Counted from the stretch's first letter, positions 46,480 through 56,019 are shown. The stretch is 64,000 nt of DNA from Methylobacterium bullatum (GCA_902712845.1 LR743504.1:4624001-4688000); one strand, 5' to 3'. A program made the numbers and translations. Notes: generated by a model not told the origin, from the letters alone.

Positions 46480-47289
46480 TCAGCCGCGCGGCGTCTCGCC
46501 GGCGACGGAGCGGCTTGAGGCTCGTGGTGCTTTTGGCGCCCGGGCCTGGGCATTCATCGCCCGCAGGGAGGCGGCGTTGGCGGCTGCCTCCTCCGGAGTC
46601 AGGTCACCCCGGGTCAGTTCCTCCGCCTCCGCGAGCTTGCCCCTCAATCCGAGGACCAAAGCGAGGTTCTGGCGCACCCGTGCATCCGCGCGCGGCTGGG
46701 CCACGGCGTTGCGCATCACGGTCTCCGCCTGATCGAGCTGCCTCGCCAGAGCGTAGGAGAGGCCGAGATTGGACAGGACCGTGGGGTCGTCCGGCTGGAT
46801 CTTCAGCGCGGCCTCGTAGAAGCCCTGCGCGCGGGCATGGTCGCCCATCTGGTCGGCCACTGCGCCCTGGGCGGACAGTACGCGCCAGTCCGGCCGGGCC
46901 GGGGTATGAGCGTTCTGGAGCACTTCGGCGGCCTCGGTGAAACGCCCGACCTCCGCCAGGGCCTTGCCGTAGGCCGCCAGCACGGCCGAGTTCTTGGCGT
47001 TGCGCAGGGCCGTCTGCTGCAGCACGGCCACGGCCTGCGGCTTCTGGTTCGTCGCCTTCAGCGCCTGCGCATAGCGCAGGGCGAGGCCGACATCGTTCTG
47101 GTCGGCATTGTATTTCTGGCCGAGGGCGTCGACGTCGCGCAGGGTCACGACCTCGCGGCTCGGCGCGCGGCCTAGCGTCTTGAGGGAGAGCCCGCCGATC
47201 GAGCCGGTGGTCTCCGGTGAGCCCGATTGGCAGGCGCTCGCCAGGAGGCCGAGCAGCGTCACGCCGGCGAGACGCTGCGGGAGCGACAT
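46480..47289 (-). CDS. tadD: Tad lipoprotein TadD (TPR)
   Basis: A 269-residue TPR lipoprotein. The signal peptide ends in the lipobox LLGLLASAC. TPR-like repeats include DQNDVGLALRYAQALKATNQ, NSAVLAAYGKALAEVGRFTE, PDWRVLSAQGAVADQMGDHA and DDPTVLSNLGLSYALARQLD. In Tad systems TadD supports secretin assembly. It is in reverse orientation to the rest of the locus, beyond the RTX gene. The ATG at 47289 places the signal peptide at the N-terminus. Confidence 0.9.
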   Translation of the reverse strand: MSLPQRLAGVTLLGLLASACQSGSPETTGSIGGLSLKTLGRAPSREVVTLRDVDALGQKYNADQNDVGLALRYAQALKATNQKPQAVAVLQQTALRNAKNSAVLAAYGKALAEVGRFTEAAEVLQNAHTPARPDWRVLSAQGAVADQMGDHARAQGFYEAALKIQPDDPTVLSNLGLSYALARQLDQAETVMRNAVAQPRADARVRQNLALVLGLRGKLAEAEELTRGDLTPEEAAANAASLRAMNAQARAPKAPRASSRSVAGETPRG

Positions 47290-47489
47290 CCCCGTCCGGG
47301 CCGGCCGTGATGACGAGGGCTGGTTTGAACGCAACGACACCATGACGTGCTCCGCACGAGCCTGCCGGTCGACGCTTCACGCCGCCGGTCGTGCGGTGAT
47401 AGACCGTTAACCCTAATCGCCGGTTAACCCCATTTCAGGGCGTCCAAGGGTCAGCCGGCCGCGCCACGCAATGCCCCCGAGATCCGACC

Positions 47490-48860
47490 CTGCCCCATCT
47501 CAGCCCCGACGATCCCGCCGCCCTCCCGATCTTCTGCATCCGGAGCGAAGACTGGAGCAGTTTCGAAGCGGAACTCGGCGCGAGGCACAGGGCCTTCGCC
47601 AAGGCGACCGACTTTCAGCCGAAAGCCGGGCGTGTGGCGCTGCTTCCCGCCGAGGATGGCAGCGTGGATCGGGTCCTGTTCGGCCTCGGCGACGGAGCCG
47701 ATCCGTTCCTCGTCGGCAAGCTGCCCTCGCTGCTGCCCCCCGGAACCTACCGGCTCGAACCCAGGCCCTCCCTCGACAGGCAGGCCGCTTCCCTGGCCTG
47801 GCTGCTCGGAAGCTATCGCTTCACGCGCTACCGCAAGCCGCAGCCGAAGGGGCCCCTCCTCGTGACCCCGGAGGGTGTCGATGCCGCCGACATCCGCCGG
47901 ATCTCCGAGGCGGTCGCCCTCGGGCGCGACCTCGTCAATACGCCCTCCAACGACCTCGGCCCCGATGAGATCGAGGCCGTTGCCCGAGCCCTGGCCGAGA
48001 GCCACGGTGCGGCGATCTCCGTGACTGAGGGCTCGGAGCTCGCCCGCGACTTTCCCCTCGTCCACGCCGTCGGCGCGGCCTCCCCCCGCGCGCCCCGCCT
48101 CATCGACATGATCTGGGGGGACGCGGACGCCCCGAAAGTGACCCTCGTCGGCAAGGGCGTCGTGTTCGATACGGGCGGCCTCGACATCAAGCCGTCGAGC
48201 GGCATGCTCCTGATGAAGAAGGACATGGGCGGTTCCGCCGCCGCCCTCGCCGCCGCCGCGATGATCATGGGCGCCGGCCTGAACCTGCGCCTGCGCGTCC
48301 TCATTCCCACCGTCGAGAACGCCATCGCCGGCAACGCGTTCAGGCCCAGCGACGTGTTCCGGAGCCGCGCCGGGCTGACGGTGGAGATCGGCAATACCGA
48401 TGCCGAGGGGCGCCTGATCCTCGCCGACGCCCTCGCTCTGGCCGATGAGGAGAAGCCCGATCTGTTGATCGATTTCGCCACCCTCACCGGAGCGGCGCGG
48501 GTCGCGCTGGGGCCGGATCTCCCGGCCTTCTTCACCGAAGACGACGCCCTGGCCTCGGCCGTCTACGATGCGGGACAGGTCACCGCCGACCCGGTCTGGC
48601 GGCTGCCGCTCCACAAGCCCTATGCAAGCCTGCTGGATTCCAAGGTGGCGGACCTCAACAACGTGTCCGGCGGCCCCTTCGCCGGGGCGATCACCGCCGC
48701 GCTGTTCCTGCGGCAGTTCGCGCCGGGCACGCGGGCGCATGTGCATTTCGACCTGTACGGCTGGAACCCGTCGACCAAGCCCGGCAGGCCGGAGGGCGGC
48801 GAGGTCCAGACCGCCCGCCTCGTCTATGCCCTGCTGAAGGAGCGCTATCCGGCCCGGTAG
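47490..48860 (+). CDS. Leucyl aminopeptidase (M17), possibly CTG start
   Basis: A cytosolic dizinc aminopeptidase. The C-terminal catalytic domain has KVTLVGKGVVFDTGGLDIKP, SSGMLLMKKDMGGSAA and EIGNTDAEGRLILADALALA, the M17 metal and active-site motifs. The reading frame is open and protein-like upstream of the first GTG (47634), reading LPHLSPDDPAALPIFCIRSE and onwards, but has no in-frame ATG, GTG or TTG back to the TAG at 47400. CTG 47490 fits the expected N-terminus (456 aa); from GTG 47634 it would be 408 aa. Confidence 0.9.
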   Translation: MPHLSPDDPAALPIFCIRSEDWSSFEAELGARHRAFAKATDFQPKAGRVALLPAEDGSVDRVLFGLGDGADPFLVGKLPSLLPPGTYRLEPRPSLDRQAASLAWLLGSYRFTRYRKPQPKGPLLVTPEGVDAADIRRISEAVALGRDLVNTPSNDLGPDEIEAVARALAESHGAAISVTEGSELARDFPLVHAVGAASPRAPRLIDMIWGDADAPKVTLVGKGVVFDTGGLDIKPSSGMLLMKKDMGGSAAALAAAAMIMGAGLNLRLRVLIPTVENAIAGNAFRPSDVFRSRAGLTVEIGNTDAEGRLILADALALADEEKPDLLIDFATLTGAARVALGPDLPAFFTEDDALASAVYDAGQVTADPVWRLPLHKPYASLLDSKVADLNNVSGGPFAGAITAALFLRQFAPGTRAHVHFDLYGWNPSTKPGRPEGGEVQTARLVYALLKERYPAR

Positions 48861-48869
48861 CGAGGGGGC

Positions 48870-49832
48870 TCAGACCGCGAGCTGCGCCTTCTCCGCGATA
48901 TAGGCGACGCGCACCACGTCCTTGCCATAGGCCCGTTCCAGGCGGCGCACGGTGAAATGAGCGCGTGCCATCGCCTGGAAATGGTTCATGAAGGCGGTGT
49001 TCACGGCCGCCCCCCCGACCGCGCCGAGGATCGGCACGGCCTGAGCCGCGACCTTCTGCGAGACCACGAGGCCGAACCGCGCCGCGATCTGCGTGGAGAA
49101 GCGGATGAGGGCCGGGGCCGCCTCGTCGAGCAGGGCACGGTTGCCGGCATAGCGCGCCGCTTCCGACATGGTCTTGGCGAGTGCGGCGCGCACCGCGAAA
49201 TAGCCGCTCTCCGTCAGTGCGGTCTCGGCACCGCTACGCCCACCCAGCGCGAAGACCTGGACGCAGGCCAGGGCGTTTTCCGGGTCCGACAGGTTTTCGC
49301 CCTCCTCCCGCGCGATCTGCGCGATGGAGCGCAGCATGAGCGTGGTCGAGACCGGCAGTTCCACCGGCAGGGTCGCGATGCCGAAGGCGCCGCCCACGGC
49401 GCCGGAGAGGGCCGCCATCGCCTTGTGTCCGAAATCGCCGGTGGGCAGGAAGCGCGCGAAGCGCTCGCCCGCCGTGGTGGCCGCCGGCACGGGGAGGTCG
49501 TCCAGCGCCGGTACGTCGGTCGCCCCGGCGGCCGAGGCCGGGACGATGGTCTTCTCGGCCTCCGGCAGGGTCGCGAGGGCGACGCGCAGGGCCGTCCGCA
49601 TGGCCCCTTCCGTGGCGCGCGACACCGCCTCGGTCACGGGCGCCGGAAGGCTGCGGCTGATCATGTCGAGGGGAGCCCCCGCCACCGCGGACAGGCGCGC
49701 GGCGAGGCCGGGCGTCTCCAGCGTGCGGACGGCACGCACGAGCGCGGCGCGGTCGGCATCGTTGAGGTCCGGGTCTACCGACGCTTCGGCCGGGGTGGAG
49801 CGGGTATCGTCGACGAGGGAAATGTTGCTCAC
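48870..49832 (-). CDS. EcsC family protein
   Basis: A 320-residue protein of the EcsC family (function poorly known). Family segments: MAALSGAVGGAFGIATLPVE, LPVSTTLMLRSIAQIAREEG, ACVQVFALGG and VVSQKVAAQAVPILGAVGGA then AVNTAFMNHFQAMARAHFTV. The N-terminal 150 residues are Ala-rich and helical. The start is GTG at 49832, overlapping the ampG stop (GTGA), so it is translationally coupled to the muropeptide permease. Confidence 0.85.
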   Translation of the reverse strand: MSNISLVDDTRSTPAEASVDPDLNDADRAALVRAVRTLETPGLAARLSAVAGAPLDMISRSLPAPVTEAVSRATEGAMRTALRVALATLPEAEKTIVPASAAGATDVPALDDLPVPAATTAGERFARFLPTGDFGHKAMAALSGAVGGAFGIATLPVELPVSTTLMLRSIAQIAREEGENLSDPENALACVQVFALGGRSGAETALTESGYFAVRAALAKTMSEAARYAGNRALLDEAAPALIRFSTQIAARFGLVVSQKVAAQAVPILGAVGGAAVNTAFMNHFQAMARAHFTVRRLERAYGKDVVRVAYIAEKAQLAV

Positions 49833-51289
49833 TTCTGCGGTCTCATCCGTGTTTCGGGCGCCGGCGCGCCGGGCCGATCGCTGGAAGCAAGCGTGAGGCC
49901 CGCGGGATGGTTCCCGCTCACGGTCTCGGTGTCGCCCGAGGCGGCGGTCTCGGCGGCGGCGCGGGCCGCGCTGTCCTCGCCCGCGCGCCCGACGAAGACG
50001 CAGAGGATCAGCACCGGAATGCCCACCGCCGCCGTGAAGGCGAAGAAGACCGGGTACCCGTAGCTGGCGACCATGAAGCCGGACGTGCCTGCCACGAGCT
50101 TTCCCGGCAGCGCGTAGAGCGACGAGAACAGGGCGTATTGCGTGGCCGCGAAGCCCGGAGCCGTGAGGCTCGACATGTAGGCAATGAGCGCCATTCCGGC
50201 GAAGGATCCGCAGAAATTGTCGATGGAGATCGCGGCGGTCAGGCGCCACACCTCCGGTCCGCCATAGGACAGCCACGAGAAGGAAAGGTTGGAGGCCGCG
50301 CCCAGGAACGCGCCGGTGACCAGGGTGGGGAACAGTCCGAACCGGGTCATCGCCCAGCCGCCGACGAAGGCGCCGGCGATGCCGACCCAGATGCCGTAGA
50401 GCTTCGACACCGCGCCGATCTCGGTGAGGGTGAAGCCGACCTGCCGGTAGAGCGGGCTCGCCATCACGCCGGAGATGAAATCCGGCATCCGGTAGAAGGC
50501 GACCAGGATGAGGATCGCCCACAGGCCCGGGCCGAGGCGGGTATGGAGTTCGGTGAGGGGTTCGAGCACGGCGGCGCGGAACGACCAGGCCTTCGCCGGT
50601 GCGCCGGCCCGAGGCGCCGATGCGGCGTCCAATGCCTCGGCGTGCTCCCTGTCGAAGGCGGGAGCGAGGAGTGCGGCGATCATGCCGACGCCCATGAGCC
50701 CGGCCATGCTGAAATAGGCCACCGACCATCCCGCCCAGTCGGCGATGAACAGGGCGCCCGCCCCGGCGCACATGAGCGCCAGGCGGTAGCCGAGGTTCGA
50801 TGTGGCCGCCATGACGCCCTGGAGATCGGTGCCGGCGGCATCGATGCGCCATCCGTCGATGACGACGTCCTGCGTCGCCGCGCAGATCGCCACGAGGAAG
50901 GCCCCGAGGCCGAGGAGGACGAGGCTGCTCGCCGGGTTGGCCGTTGCCATGAGTGAGAGCGCGAGGGCGACGGCGACCTGTGTGGCGATCATCCACGAGC
51001 GTCGGCGGCCGATGCGTGCGCTCAGGACAGGAACGTCGAAACGGTCGATGAGCGGCGCCCAGAGGAATTTGAGGGTGTAGGGGAGCGCCAGGTAGCTGAA
51101 GAGGCCGATCGCCTTGATGTCCACGTCGGAATAGGCGAGCCGCGTGGAGAAGGTGCCGAGCACGAGCAGCAGCGGCAGGCCGGACGAGAAGCCCAGGGCC
51201 AGCATCAGGACGATGCGGGGATCCTCGAAGATGTCCCGCAAGGCGAGCTTGGGGCGCGCCTTCCCCGATACCGCTGGACGCTGAGCCAT
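49829..51289 (-). CDS. ampG: AmpG-family muropeptide permease (MFS)
   Basis: A 486-residue 12-TM major facilitator importing anhydromuropeptides for cell-wall recycling. Diagnostic: GFSSGLPLLLVLGTFSTRLA, LFSYLALPYTLKFLWAPLID, GRRRSWMIATQ and GAFLVAICAATQDVVIDGWR. The last 50 residues are a soluble Ala/Glu-rich tail. Recycled products can induce beta-lactamase in some species. Its stop overlaps the start of the EcsC gene. Confidence 0.92.
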   Translation of the reverse strand: MAQRPAVSGKARPKLALRDIFEDPRIVLMLALGFSSGLPLLLVLGTFSTRLAYSDVDIKAIGLFSYLALPYTLKFLWAPLIDRFDVPVLSARIGRRRSWMIATQVAVALALSLMATANPASSLVLLGLGAFLVAICAATQDVVIDGWRIDAAGTDLQGVMAATSNLGYRLALMCAGAGALFIADWAGWSVAYFSMAGLMGVGMIAALLAPAFDREHAEALDAASAPRAGAPAKAWSFRAAVLEPLTELHTRLGPGLWAILILVAFYRMPDFISGVMASPLYRQVGFTLTEIGAVSKLYGIWVGIAGAFVGGWAMTRFGLFPTLVTGAFLGAASNLSFSWLSYGGPEVWRLTAAISIDNFCGSFAGMALIAYMSSLTAPGFAATQYALFSSLYALPGKLVAGTSGFMVASYGYPVFFAFTAAVGIPVLILCVFVGRAGEDSAARAAAETAASGDTETVSGNHPAGLTLASSDRPGAPAPETRMRPQK

Positions 51290-51610
51290 TCGTGGAACTC
51301 CTGAAGGCTTATGACCCTTTAGGGTCGGCTGCCATGATCGCCGGACGCCGGTTCGTCCAAAGGGTCGTCACGACGCGGTACGGCCCGTGCCGCCGCGAAT
51401 GACTCAAGTGAAGAATGGTCACCAGGAACTTAATGAGTGCGCGTAGTTTGTAGGTAGCTATTGGCTCGCAATGAGACATATTCCTTGCCGACGAGTCGAC
51501 GTAACGTGGCAACGTCCTCGCGATCTATTTGCCAAGGCAGTCGTTTCGGTCTGTGCCGTCGAAGTGCTGGTGTCATCTCATGAGGGCGGCGGTGCAAGCG
51601 TGATATCAGG
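51290..51610. other. Divergent promoter region between ampG and the second LOV kinase
   Basis: 321 bp without a gene. GACCCT-TT-AGGGTC (51313-51326), a short palindrome 23 bp upstream of the ampG start, could be an operator or lie in the leader. The part near 51420-51540 is AT-richer than flanking DNA. Both adjacent genes point outward from here. Confidence 0.5.
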
Positions 51611-52777
51611 ATGATGGGCAGCAGTAGCAATCAGGTTTCGGCCGAACTTCGCCCGGTGGGAAACGCCTCGGTGGATGCCAAGATGTTCGCCATGGCTTTC
51701 GACGCCAGTCCCACGCCCATGGTGGTGACCGACCCCCGCCTCGCCGACAACCCCATCGTCTGGGTCAACGACGCTTTTCTGACCCTCACCGGATATGCGC
51801 GCGCGGAACTGCAGGGCCGCAACTGCCGCCTGCTCCAGGGGCCGGACAGCGATCGGCGGTCGATCGACGCCATTCGTGACGCTCTGAGGCGGCAGGCACC
51901 CGTGGAGGTCGAGCTGTGCAACTATCGTAAGGACGGCTCCGCCTTCTGGAACGCCATGACGATCTCGCCGGTTCGCAACGACGCGGGCGAGCTGGTCTAC
52001 TACTACGCTGCCCAGGCCGACATGACCGAGAAACACGCGCTCGAACTCGCCCTGCAGGGAACGAACGACGAGCTCGAACGGCAGGTGCACGAGCAGACCG
52101 CGGACCTGCGGGCCGCGTTGGAGGAGAAGACCGCCCTGCTCCACGAGGTCGATCATCGGGTCAAGAACAACCTGCAGGTCATCTCCTCCCTGGTTTTGCT
52201 GAAGGCGCGGCGAACCCCCCAGGGCGAGGCGCGGGATGCCCTTCAGGGCATGGCCGAGCGCATCGGCGCGCTCTCCATGGTCCACCGCATGCTCTATTCG
52301 GCCGGTGACGTGACCCGCTTCAATCTGGAAGAGTTCGCCGACGATTTCATGTCCGACCTCACCGCCGGCATCGACCCGGCGCGCACGGCGGTCACCGCCG
52401 AGGTCGACCCGATTTCCCTGCCGGCCGCCATCGCGGCACCGCTTGCCCTGATGCTGCACGAGCTCGCGACCAACGCCGTGCGCCACGCCTTCCCGAACGA
52501 TCGCGAAGGACGGGTCGGCATTTCCGCCCGCCGGTGCGAGACCGGCCTGCGCCTCCTGATCGAGGATGACGGGATCGGACGGAATGCCGCGACGCCGAAC
52601 CCGGCCGGGTTCGGCTGTTCCCTGGTGGAGATGGTGGTAAAGCAGCTGCGAGGGGTCATCACCTGGCACGAATCCGGTCCGGGTACGCGCGTCGAGATCG
52701 TGATTCCCCTTCATTCCGAGAGCCCGGGACCCGGCACGTCCGCGCCGCGCGAAGCCACGCTAGGGCAGGCAGGGTGA
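51611..52777 (+). CDS. LOV-domain HisKA_2/HWE-type sensor histidine kinase
   Basis: A 388-residue soluble blue-light kinase. The LOV domain (about 25-140) has GRNCRLLQGPDSDR with the adduct cysteine Cys72 and NYRKDGSAFWNAM. A coiled coil (ELALQGTNDELERQVHEQTA) leads to the HisKA_2-type dimerisation motif LLHEVDHRVKNNLQVISSLV (His182) and a HATPase domain with MLHELATNAVRHAFPN and EDDGIGR. The start is the first of two ATGs. It ends by overlapping the response regulator gene. Confidence 0.92.
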   Translation: MMGSSSNQVSAELRPVGNASVDAKMFAMAFDASPTPMVVTDPRLADNPIVWVNDAFLTLTGYARAELQGRNCRLLQGPDSDRRSIDAIRDALRRQAPVEVELCNYRKDGSAFWNAMTISPVRNDAGELVYYYAAQADMTEKHALELALQGTNDELERQVHEQTADLRAALEEKTALLHEVDHRVKNNLQVISSLVLLKARRTPQGEARDALQGMAERIGALSMVHRMLYSAGDVTRFNLEEFADDFMSDLTAGIDPARTAVTAEVDPISLPAAIAAPLALMLHELATNAVRHAFPNDREGRVGISARRCETGLRLLIEDDGIGRNAATPNPAGFGCSLVEMVVKQLRGVITWHESGPGTRVEIVIPLHSESPGPGTSAPREATLGQAG

Positions 52778-53253
52778 GCGGCGGGGACGGACTTCGGATC
52801 CTCGTCGTCGAGGACGAGGCGCTCATCGCCCTCGAACTCCAATGTCTGCTGGAAGATCTCGGCCACGTCGTCGTCGGAGTGGCGGCAAGCTCGGCCGAGG
52901 CCATCGAACTCGGGCGGGCCACCTCGCCCGACATCGCCCTGGTGGACATCCACCTCATCGACGGCCCGACCGGGATCGAGGTGGCGAGGATCCTGAGCCT
53001 CGACCCGCGAACCAGCGTCGTGTTCATGACCGCCAACGACAAGCGCATCCCCGCGGATTTCGCCGGCGCTCTGGGCGTGATCGCCAAGCCCTATTCGGAA
53101 CGCGCGGTCGCCAGCGCGTTGCGCTACGTGGCGGTGATCCGGGCCGGGGGACAACCCGGGGCATACGGATCGGATGGGTTCCGGCCGGCGTCGGAGAGCG
53201 TGGCGGAGGATGCTCTCTGGTCGGAAAAGCCCAGGGCCGGGCCGAGGTCCTGA
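52774..53253 (+). CDS. Single-receiver response regulator paired with the LOV kinase
   Basis: A 159-residue protein: one receiver domain (LRILVVEDEALIALELQCLL, phospho-acceptor Asp58 in IALVDIHLIDGPTG, the conserved Thr in VVFMTANDKR and Lys in GVIAKPYSE) followed by about 35 disordered residues, with no DNA-binding domain. The GTG start at 52774 overlaps the kinase stop (GTGA), so kinase and regulator are coupled. It is probably a phosphotransfer or protein-interaction output (inference). Confidence 0.92.
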   Translation: MSGGDGLRILVVEDEALIALELQCLLEDLGHVVVGVAASSAEAIELGRATSPDIALVDIHLIDGPTGIEVARILSLDPRTSVVFMTANDKRIPADFAGALGVIAKPYSERAVASALRYVAVIRAGGQPGAYGSDGFRPASESVAEDALWSEKPRAGPRS

Positions 53254-53265
53254 CGCCGCCCCGGC

Positions 53266-56019
53266 TCAATTCAGGCCGTCGCGCATCGCCTTCTTCAAGC
53301 GGTAGAGAACCTCCAGCGCCTCCCTCGGCGTCAATGCGTCGGGATCGATCCCTTCGAGTTCCTGACGCAAGGGATCTTCGGGCGCGGGAGCCTGCACCTC
53401 CGGTGGGGGCGGCGGGGCGAGGCTGGCGAAGAGCGGCAGATCGTCGATGCGTGGGCGGGCCGGGCGGTCCCGCTCGGCCTTCTCCAGGTTCTTCAGGATC
53501 GAGCCGGCCCGCGCGATGACCCCGGCGGGCAGGCCGGCGAGACGGGCGACCTGCAGACCGTAGGACCGCTCGGCCACGCCCGGCACGACCTCGTGCAGGA
53601 ACACCACTTCGCCCTTGTGCTCGGCGACCTTGAGCGTCGCGTTGTCGAGCCGCGTGAGACGTTGGCTCAAGGCCGTGAGTTCGTGGAAATGGGTCGCGAA
53701 CAGGGCGCGGCACCCGTTCTGCTCATGCAGGTATTCGAGGCAGGCCCAGGCGATGGAGAGGCCGTCGAAGGTCGCCGTGCCCCGGCCGATCTCGTCGAGG
53801 ATGACGAGGGAATGCCGGCTCGCCTGGTTCAGGATCGCGGCCGTCTCCACCATCTCGACCATGAAGGTCGATTGCCCGCGCGCGAGGTCGTCGGCGGCGC
53901 CGACCCGCGAGAACAGCCGGTCCACCACGCCGAGATGCACGCGGGTGGCCGGTACGAAGGCGCCCATCTGGGCGAGGACGGCGATGAGGGCGTTCTGGCG
54001 CAGGAAGGTCGACTTGCCGCCCATATTCGGCCCGGTGACGAGGCGGATGCGCCCGCGCCCTTCGCCGGAGAGGTCGCAATCGTTGGCGATGAACGGCTCG
54101 CCGGATCGCCTCAGGGCCGATTCCACCACCGGATGGCGACCGCCCTCGACCACGAAGCTGAAACTGTCATCGACGAAGGGCCTGCGCCAATCCCGCTCCA
54201 CCGCCAGTTCCGCATGGGAGGCGGTGACGTCGAGTCTGGCCAGAGCGTCGGCGATGGCGGCGACGGTCTCGGCCTGGGCCATGATCCGAGCGGCCAGCGC
54301 ATCGAAGACCTCGGTCTCGAGGGCCAGCGCCCGGTCGGCCGCCCCCGAGATGCGGCTTTCGAGATCGTTCAGTTCCACGCTCGAGAACCGCATGGCATCG
54401 ATCATGGTCTGGCGATGGATGAACGTCTCGCGCAAGACGCCCTTGAGGCAGGTCTCGCCCACCGCCTGCGGCACCTCGATGTAGTAGCCGAGCATGTTGT
54501 TGTGCTTGATCCGCAGGGTGCGGCAGCCGGTCTCCTCGGCATAGCGCGCCTGCAGCCCGGCGATGACCTTGCGCGAATCCTGACCGAGAAGCCGGGCCTC
54601 GTCGATCTCGGCATCGTAGCCGGCGCGCACGAAACCGCCGTCGCGGCGGTTGAGGGGAAGGTCGTCGGCGAGCGCCGCGCGCAGATGCTCGACGAGATCG
54701 GCATCCACCGTTCCCAGCCGCTGGACGATGCCGGCGAGATCCTCCGGCAAGGCTCTCACCTCTCCGCAACGCTGCGAGATCGCCAAGGCCGCGTCGAGAC
54801 CGTCGCGCAGGGCCGCGAGATCGCGCGGGCCGCCGCGGCCGAGGCCGAGCCGCGAGAGGGCGCGGGCGATGTCGGGCGCCCTCGCCAGGGCGTCGCGCAA
54901 GCTCCGGCGAAGGGCGCCGTCCTCCACGAGGAACGACACCGCCTCGTGGCGGCGCGTGATCGCCGACAGGTCGGTGAGGGGGCCGGCGAGATGCTCGGCC
55001 AGCAGCCGCGCGCCGATGGCCGACACCGTGCGGTCGATGGCGTCGAGCAGGCTGCCGGTGCGCTCGCCCGAGAGGGTTCGCGTGAGTTCGAGATTGGCGC
55101 GGGTCGCCGCGTCGATGGCCAGCGTCGCCCCGCTCGTCTCCCGCGTCGGCGGCGACAGGGCGGGCCGGGCGCCGATCTGGGTGCGCTCGATATAGAGCAG
55201 GGCCGCGCCGGCGGCGGCGAGTTCGGCCCGCCCGAACTGCCCGAACCCGTCCAGAGTCGAGACGCCGAACTGTTCCTTGATCCGCCGCTCCGCCGAGGCG
55301 GGTTCGAGCTCCGCCTGCGCCAGCGGCGTGACGGGCGCCTTCACGTCGCGCCAGAGGCCGGCGAGCGACGGGTCGGAATGGATCGCCTCGGAGAGCACGA
55401 TCTCGCGTGGTTCGTGGCGGGCGATGGCAGCACCCAGCTCGCCTTCGGGAACCTCGCTGAGCGAGAACCGGCCGGTGGAGATATCGACGGCGGCGATGCC
55501 GTAGGCGTAGCCGGATTCCGAGAACTTGCGGCGGCCGAGAGCGAGGAGGACGCTCGCCCGTGACGGGTCGAGGAGGCGGTCCTCGGTGATCGTGCCGGGG
55601 GTGACGAGGCGGACGACCTCGCGGCGCACCACCGATTTCGGCCCCCGCTTCTTGGCCTCCGCCGGGTCCTCGGTCTGGGCACAGACCGCCACGCGATGGC
55701 CCAGCGCGATGAGGCGGCTGAGGTAATCGTCCGAGCGCTCCACCGGCACGCCGCACATGGGGATGTCCGCCCCGCCATGCTTTCCGCGCTTGGTCAGGAC
55801 GATGCCGAGGGCACGCGATGCGATCTCCGCATCTTCGAAGAACAGTTCGTAGAAATCTCCCATCCGGTAGAACAGAAGGCAATCCGTGTTGGCCGCCTTG
55901 ATCTCGATGTACTGCGCCATCATCGGCGTCGCGCCGGCGATGTCGAGCGGCGAGGCGCTCACCGTCTCCTCGGCCGGGACGCTGGTCTTGGGGCTGGAGC
56001 GGGCGGCGCGTTGGGACAT
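53266..56019 (-). CDS. mutS: DNA mismatch repair protein MutS
   Basis: A 917-residue mismatch-recognition ATPase. The mismatch-binding N-terminal domain has TPMMAQYIEIKAANTDCLLF then YRMGDFYELFFEDA (the Phe-x-Glu-type mismatch wedge is in MGDFYELFF). Connector, lever (LDLLDA-type region SLLDAIDRTVSAIGARLLAE) and clamp domains follow. The ATPase has Walker A VTGPNMGGKSTFLRQNALIA, Walker B region SLVILDEIGRGTATFDGLSI and the signature THFHELTAL. Convergent with the response regulator gene. Confidence 0.98.
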   Translation of the reverse strand: MSQRAARSSPKTSVPAEETVSASPLDIAGATPMMAQYIEIKAANTDCLLFYRMGDFYELFFEDAEIASRALGIVLTKRGKHGGADIPMCGVPVERSDDYLSRLIALGHRVAVCAQTEDPAEAKKRGPKSVVRREVVRLVTPGTITEDRLLDPSRASVLLALGRRKFSESGYAYGIAAVDISTGRFSLSEVPEGELGAAIARHEPREIVLSEAIHSDPSLAGLWRDVKAPVTPLAQAELEPASAERRIKEQFGVSTLDGFGQFGRAELAAAGAALLYIERTQIGARPALSPPTRETSGATLAIDAATRANLELTRTLSGERTGSLLDAIDRTVSAIGARLLAEHLAGPLTDLSAITRRHEAVSFLVEDGALRRSLRDALARAPDIARALSRLGLGRGGPRDLAALRDGLDAALAISQRCGEVRALPEDLAGIVQRLGTVDADLVEHLRAALADDLPLNRRDGGFVRAGYDAEIDEARLLGQDSRKVIAGLQARYAEETGCRTLRIKHNNMLGYYIEVPQAVGETCLKGVLRETFIHRQTMIDAMRFSSVELNDLESRISGAADRALALETEVFDALAARIMAQAETVAAIADALARLDVTASHAELAVERDWRRPFVDDSFSFVVEGGRHPVVESALRRSGEPFIANDCDLSGEGRGRIRLVTGPNMGGKSTFLRQNALIAVLAQMGAFVPATRVHLGVVDRLFSRVGAADDLARGQSTFMVEMVETAAILNQASRHSLVILDEIGRGTATFDGLSIAWACLEYLHEQNGCRALFATHFHELTALSQRLTRLDNATLKVAEHKGEVVFLHEVVPGVAERSYGLQVARLAGLPAGVIARAGSILKNLEKAERDRPARPRIDDLPLFASLAPPPPPEVQAPAPEDPLRQELEGIDPDALTPREALEVLYRLKKAMRDGLN

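Noticed and set aside
53593..55563. Long plus-strand open frame opposite mutS
   Set aside because: Shadow of mutS; composition is low-complexity and no domain is recognisable.
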